Assembly (NCBI GenBank): GCA_965603115.1
Contig: CBFDBT010000096.1
Coordinates: 1-10,156 of the forward strand
Source of the DNA: CBFDBT01 sp965603115
GTDB taxonomy: Bacteria > Pseudomonadota > Alphaproteobacteria > Sphingomonadales > Kordiimonadaceae
DNA: 10,156 bases
Direction: 5' to 3'
Below, piece after piece: positions 6,925-10,156 of the stretch. Below the pieces are notes generated by a model, which worked only from the letters and a program-made list of their open reading frames with translations, made no database searches and was not told where the DNA came from. The number at the start of each line of letters is the position of its first letter. Positions within the stretch are counted from its first letter, which is position 1. A program made the translations under genes and the position numbers.

Positions 6925-6956
6925 TTAGGCTTTTTTTAAACTTGTTACACTATAAT
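6925..6956 (+). promoter_or_regulatory. Putative CtrA-dependent promoter of the sciP-like gene
   Basis: A perfect -10 box TATAAT (6951-6956) has no sigma-70 -35 hexamer at the right distance. At the -35 position lies TTAG-N7-TTAA (6925-6939), a seven-of-eight match to the CtrA recognition sequence TTAA-N7-TTAA. A good -10 with an activator box replacing the -35 is the usual form of CtrA-activated promoters, and Caulobacter sciP is itself CtrA-activated. The second half of the box is part of a T7A3 run, which weakens the match. Confidence 0.45.
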
Positions 6957-6990
6957 TTAGGAAGTCTAATATTCTGGAGTTTTAAGTATT

Positions 6991-7263
6991 ATGTCCTCGA
7001 GTAACAGTAACAGTGCATCCAATTCCCAATTTTCTGAAGACCAGCCCATGACTTTTGAGGACTTACCCTCCCCAGATACGAGGCGCTGGGTGATAAGGCG
7101 GAAAGCGGCTGTTGTTTCTGCTGTTCAAAGAGGTCTTATCTCACAAGAAGAAGCATGCACTCGTTATTCCTTATCATTGGAAGAGTTCCAGTCTTGGCAA
7201 GAAGCAATCGCCAAAAATGGCATGGCCGGCTTGCGTGTTACACGTACACAGCAATATCGATAA
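6991..7263 (+). CDS. sciP: SciP-like CtrA inhibitor (DUF1153), 90 aa
   Basis: In Caulobacter, SciP is a small helix-turn-helix protein that contacts CtrA and blocks activation of CtrA-dependent promoters, including flagellar ones, at the swarmer stage. This product carries the whole conserved core: DLPSPDTRRWVIRRKAAVV (24-42), then G-L-I-S-x-E-E-A-C-x-R-Y-x-L-S-x-E-E-F-x-S-W (48-69), ending G-L-R-V-T-R-T-Q-Q-Y-R. Residues 2-18 are a variable Ser/Asn-rich leader. The ATG at 6991 has GGAG (6976-6979), with a longish 11-base spacer. In Caulobacter the gene also neighbours the fliF operon, so the position agrees. The family is clear; that it controls CtrA in this organism is inference. Confidence 0.9.
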   Translation: MSSSNSNSASNSQFSEDQPMTFEDLPSPDTRRWVIRRKAAVVSAVQRGLISQEEACTRYSLSLEEFQSWQEAIAKNGMAGLRVTRTQQYR

Positions 7264-7365
7264 CCCTATATTAAAATTACCTCTCGTTTAAAGACTGCAT
7301 TTTCACTCTCCATACACTTTGTACTATGCATTATTTTCCTGCATATGAATATTTCTGTTCCCATA

Positions 7366-7382
7366 TAGGCAAAAATTGCCTA
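7366..7382. promoter_or_regulatory. Perfect 7-bp palindrome upstream of fliF
   Basis: TAGGCAA-AAA-TTGCCTA is an exact inverted repeat with a 3-base centre. It ends only three bases before the CtrA-like box. The size and symmetry fit an operator for a dimeric regulator, but I do not recognise the motif. As RNA it would be a weak hairpin with no T-run. Confidence 0.4.
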
Positions 7383-7385
7383 GTG

Positions 7386-7401
7386 TTAACTTTCTGTTTA
7401 C
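7386..7401 (+). promoter_or_regulatory. CtrA-like box upstream of fliF
   Basis: TTAA-CTTTCTG-TTTAC fits the extended CtrA consensus TTAA-N7-TTAAC with one mismatch. Caulobacter fliF is a CtrA-activated class II gene, so the position makes sense. A weak -10 candidate (TAGATT, 7413-7418) lies downstream. Confidence 0.5.
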
Positions 7402-7435
7402 TTGTTCCATACTAGATTGAGGGTGAAACAAAACT

Positions 7436-7451
7436 TGGCCCCATCTATGCA
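7436..7451 (+). promoter_or_regulatory. Possible sigma-54 promoter of fliF-fliG
   Basis: TGGCCC (7436-7441) and TGCA (7448-7451) give GG and GC doublets separated by exactly ten bases, with further agreement at -26, -23 and -21. It is weaker than the fliK site. Transcription would start near 7462, leaving a leader of about 65 bases. It may be an alternative or an addition to a CtrA-driven start. Confidence 0.4.
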
Positions 7452-7526
7452 TGGCAGATTTGGGTACATAGAACAGTTTTGGGTCAATGTGTTGGGTATT
7501 AATTATATATAAGGCGAGAGCATAAA

Positions 7527-9251
7527 GTGAATGGTTTACTTAGTTTTGTAAAAGCGATGGGTGCCACCCGGCTTATAATGATGGGTGGTGTTTTATTTGG
7601 ACTGATTGTGTTTTTCTGGATTATTTTGGGTCAAGCTAATCAAAGCGACATGCAAATGCTCTATACGGATCTTCAGCCAGAAGAATCCAATGAAATTGTT
7701 CAACAGCTATCAGCTCAGGGCGTTCCTTACGAACTTGCAGCCGGTGGCAGAACAGTTCTTGTGCCCTCAGACAGAGTGAACCAACTAAGGATATCCCTCG
7801 CTGGCTCAGGCATGGGCGGACACGTTACACCTGGCTGGGAAATCTTTGATAAGGAAACTGGGCTCGGCGCCACTAATGCTCAGCATCTCATGAATGTGAA
7901 ACGTGCCACACAGGGCGAGCTCCAGCGGGCTATCGAAGAAATTGCGGGTATTTCCGCCGCGCGAGTCTTCATTGTAATGCCAGAGCGCCGCCCACTAGCC
8001 CGAGAAGCACAAGAACCAAGTGCCTCGGTACAAATCAGTGGACGCGGCGTTGGGGCTAGCGTCGCCTCTTCTATACAAAGACTTGTCGCCAATGCAGTGC
8101 CGGGACTATCAACTGACCGGGTTGCTGTGATCAATAGTGCTACTGGTCAAGTTTTAGCGTCTGGCGGAGGCGCTAAAGACGGCGCACTCAACACGGTTGA
8201 AGAGCAGCGCACAAAGTTACAACATGATCTACAACAACGCATTGAATCGTTAATTGGCAGTAGTGTTGGCCCTGAAAATGTGCGTGCTACGGTCTTTGTT
8301 GAATTAACCAGAGAACAGATTACCCGCACCATTAATGATATTGACCCTGATCGAACAGTTGAAACGTCAAGGCAAACATCAGAGTCGACTACTGATGATG
8401 CTGTGCAAGAAGGTGGCGCAGTAAGCGTAGGTGAGAATATCCCAGGTGGCGAACAAGCAGAAGGTTCTGCTGGCATCAACAAATCTTCACAATCCGAAGA
8501 AGTTGTAAATCTGGACTATGCACGCACCCTAACCCAAGAGATTATTCTACCCGGAACAATATTGCGTATCACCGCGGCTGTGATGGTGAACAATGCAACA
8601 GATGAGGTTGATATTGACGGTAACTCAACATACACCCCTCCATCAGCTGCAGATATGCAGGAATTTGAAACCCTTGTAAAACGTACCAGCGGTTACAAAA
8701 GCTCATGGGAAGAAACAAATCCTGACGGTACTATTGCCAATAATGTAGTTTCTATCAGGCCTATTCGATTTTCAAAGCCGGAACCGCTTGAAGCCGATAG
8801 CAGTCCTGTTGAGCTTTTCCCTGGGGTGCGTGGTGAAGATTTAAAAGGCCTACTAAAAACCGGCATCACCGGATTGATCACTATTATGGTTATTTTGCTG
8901 ATCGTTCGGCCACTGGTCAAACGTCTGATTGATGCCATCCCCGACGCAGCGTCAGCTGAACAAATTGCTGCCCAGCAATATGAACAACTAGCAGCAGCGC
9001 AGTCACCTGACTCAGGGATTTCGGCAGAAATGTTAGCCGCTGCCGCAGCGGGGGACCCCACGGCTACTCAGACCATACAGCTAGCACAGGCTAGCGGCGT
9101 GAAAATGCCAGAGACTATTGAATCCAAAATTGATGTTGCGCAGGTCGAAGGTCGTATTCAGGATTCTACTTTGAAAAAAGTGGGTGAAATTATTCAAAAA
9201 AGCCCGGAAGAATCTGTCGCGATTGTCCGAAGCTGGCTATATTCAGATTAA
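7527..9251 (+). CDS. fliF: Flagellar MS-ring protein FliF
   Basis: FliF forms the inner-membrane MS ring on which the export gate and C ring are built. The 574-residue protein has membrane segment 1 at about 15-34, then the YscJ/FliF ring-building domain, with L-Y-T-D-L-Q-P-E-E, G-W-E-I-F-D-K-E-T-G and N-V-K-R-A-T-Q-G-E-L-Q-R-A-I. A long periplasmic part follows, then membrane segment 2 at about 446-462. The cytoplasmic tail ends in the FliG-binding helix (V-G-E-I-I-Q-K-S-P-E-E-S-V-A-I-V-R-S-W-L). Length and both ends are normal. The start is GTG at 7527, with GAGAG six bases upstream (7516-7520); the nearby ATG at 7531 is in another frame and stops after three codons. It is separated from fliG by 26 bases, so the two form an operon. 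Confidence 0.97.
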   Translation: MNGLLSFVKAMGATRLIMMGGVLFGLIVFFWIILGQANQSDMQMLYTDLQPEESNEIVQQLSAQGVPYELAAGGRTVLVPSDRVNQLRISLAGSGMGGHVTPGWEIFDKETGLGATNAQHLMNVKRATQGELQRAIEEIAGISAARVFIVMPERRPLAREAQEPSASVQISGRGVGASVASSIQRLVANAVPGLSTDRVAVINSATGQVLASGGGAKDGALNTVEEQRTKLQHDLQQRIESLIGSSVGPENVRATVFVELTREQITRTINDIDPDRTVETSRQTSESTTDDAVQEGGAVSVGENIPGGEQAEGSAGINKSSQSEEVVNLDYARTLTQEIILPGTILRITAAVMVNNATDEVDIDGNSTYTPPSAADMQEFETLVKRTSGYKSSWEETNPDGTIANNVVSIRPIRFSKPEPLEADSSPVELFPGVRGEDLKGLLKTGITGLITIMVILLIVRPLVKRLIDAIPDAASAEQIAAQQYEQLAAAQSPDSGISAEMLAAAAAGDPTATQTIQLAQASGVKMPETIESKIDVAQVEGRIQDSTLKKVGEIIQKSPEESVAIVRSWLYSD

Positions 9252-9277
9252 ACGATTTAGTGTTTGGAGAATAAACT

Positions 9278-10156
9278 ATGGCACACTCTGATGTAAATAA
9301 AATGACTGGCTCTCAAAAAGCTGCCGCCTTCATGCTTGCGATTGGTGAAGACCTTGGCAAAATTGTTTGGGAACAAATGTCAGATGACGAAATAAAAGAG
9401 ATGTCAACGTCCATGGCTAGCCTAGGGTCGGTTGAATCATCCGTGGTAGAAGAACTATTTGTAACCTTTGCCTCTCAAGTTTCAACAGTTGGTACACTAA
9501 ATGGAAGTTTTGATAGCACTGAAAGGTTGCTCGCCAAACTGTTGCCTGATGACAGAGTAAACGGCATCATGGATGAAATTAGAGGCCCCGCAGGACGGAC
9601 CATGTGGGACAAGCTTGGCAATGTGAACGAAGTGGTTCTGGCCTCCTATCTCAAGAATGAATATCCTCAAACCGTGGCTGTGGTTTTGCAAAAAATTAAA
9701 CCTGAACATGCCGCACGTGTCCTCGGTGTTTTGCCCGAAGATTTCTCAATGGAAGTTGTAATGCGCATGTTGCGCATGGAAGCCGTTCAAAAAGACATTT
9801 TGGATAAAGTTGAACAAACCCTGCGCATAGAATTTATGAATAACCTGGCAACCACGTCACGCCGCGACAGTCATGAAACAATTGCAGAAATATTTAACTA
9901 TCTTGATCGAAGCACTGAATCTCGTTTTTTGTCATCTCTTGAAGATCGTAATAGAGATTCCGCCGAACGTATTCGCGGCTTGATGTTTACTTTCGAAGAT
10001 CTTGCAAAACTCGATCCAGGTGGTGTGCAAACCCTGCTGCGCAATATCGAAAAAGACAAGCTTGGACTTGCTCTCAAAGGAGCATCGGACACACTGCGCG
10101 ATCTCTTTTTCTCAAATATGTCTGAAAGAGCTTCCAAAATTTTACGTGAAGACATG
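9278..10156 (+). CDS. fliG: Flagellar motor switch protein FliG (3' end outside window)
   Basis: FliG is the rotor protein of the C ring: its N-terminal domain binds the FliF tail, its middle domain binds FliM, and its C-terminal domain meets the stator to generate torque. The visible 293 codons start at ATG 9278 after GGAGA (9266-9270). They include the N-terminal T-G-S-Q-K-A-A-A-F-M-L-A-I-G (10-23), the middle-domain E-Y-P-Q-T (128-132, the EHPQR position of enteric FliG), the MFTF motif (236-239) and the start of the torque region, S-E-R-A-S-K-I-L-R-E-D-M, at the edge. About 40 residues are probably missing, judged from the family's usual 330-345. It directly follows fliF. Confidence 0.96.
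   Translation, partial: MAHSDVNKMTGSQKAAAFMLAIGEDLGKIVWEQMSDDEIKEMSTSMASLGSVESSVVEELFVTFASQVSTVGTLNGSFDSTERLLAKLLPDDRVNGIMDEIRGPAGRTMWDKLGNVNEVVLASYLKNEYPQTVAVVLQKIKPEHAARVLGVLPEDFSMEVVMRMLRMEAVQKDILDKVEQTLRIEFMNNLATTSRRDSHETIAEIFNYLDRSTESRFLSSLEDRNRDSAERIRGLMFTFEDLAKLDPGGVQTLLRNIEKDKLGLALKGASDTLRDLFFSNMSERASKILREDM

Noticed and set aside
6936..6950. An alternative CtrA box TTAA-N5-TTAC before sciP
   Set aside because: The spacer is five rather than seven bases; the overlapping TTAG-N7-TTAA fits better.
7325..7345. Inverted repeat TATGCA-N9-TGCATA after sciP, considered as a terminator
   Set aside because: The six-pair AT-rich stem has no following T-run. It could be a weak binding site but supports no call.
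9659..9673. FliG has E-Y-P-Q-T where enteric FliG has EHPQR
   Set aside because: From my recall of the family this Tyr form is common in alphaproteobacterial FliG, so it is not a defect.

Overview
The window looks like chromosomal DNA of a flagellated alphaproteobacterium. Three things point there: a DUF1153/SciP-type CtrA-inhibitor homologue next to flagellar genes, an MnmA of the alphaproteobacterial type (N-SLGF start region, CCAGQDIHDARR, CVKCN), and a single-domain response regulator with the F-I-R-T-x-x-Y-I-G-P tail common in that class. Base composition is AT-leaning by eye, with very AT-rich intergenic DNA. I cannot name a genus. No insertion sequence, phage gene or CRISPR array is visible, so this reads as core genome.

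Layout: the first 17 bases are the 5' end of a tRNA gene on the minus strand. They are followed by about 400 bases without a convincing gene. A GTG-started receiver-only protein (417-887, +) then meets tRNA thiouridylase gene mnmA (872-2023, -) tail to tail, and the two coding regions overlap by 16 bases. From 2267 on everything is flagellar and on the plus strand: fliK (hook-length control), flgD (hook cap/scaffold), flgE (hook), a sciP-like regulator, fliF (MS ring) and fliG (rotor switch), which runs off the right edge.

How it fits together: FliF and FliG form the base of the rotor. FlgD guides polymerisation of FlgE, and FliK sets the hook length and triggers the export switch. FliK, FlgD and FlgE are adjacent and apparently served by one strong sigma-54 (-24/-12) site upstream of fliK. 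The sciP-like gene and fliF each have a CtrA-like box upstream (TTAA-N7-TTAA type, each with one mismatch). That suggests a CtrA/SciP cell-cycle circuit combined with sigma-54 control, resembling the Caulobacter scheme. This regulatory reading is inference from motifs.

The main oddities are a gapless 105-residue tandem duplication inside FlgE (60/105 identical by hand count), a receiver protein that keeps its phospho-Asp but has lost the conserved Thr/Ser and Lys, and a densely patterned fliF leader (7-bp palindrome, CtrA-like box, -24/-12-like site, three TTGGGT words). I found no wholly new system.
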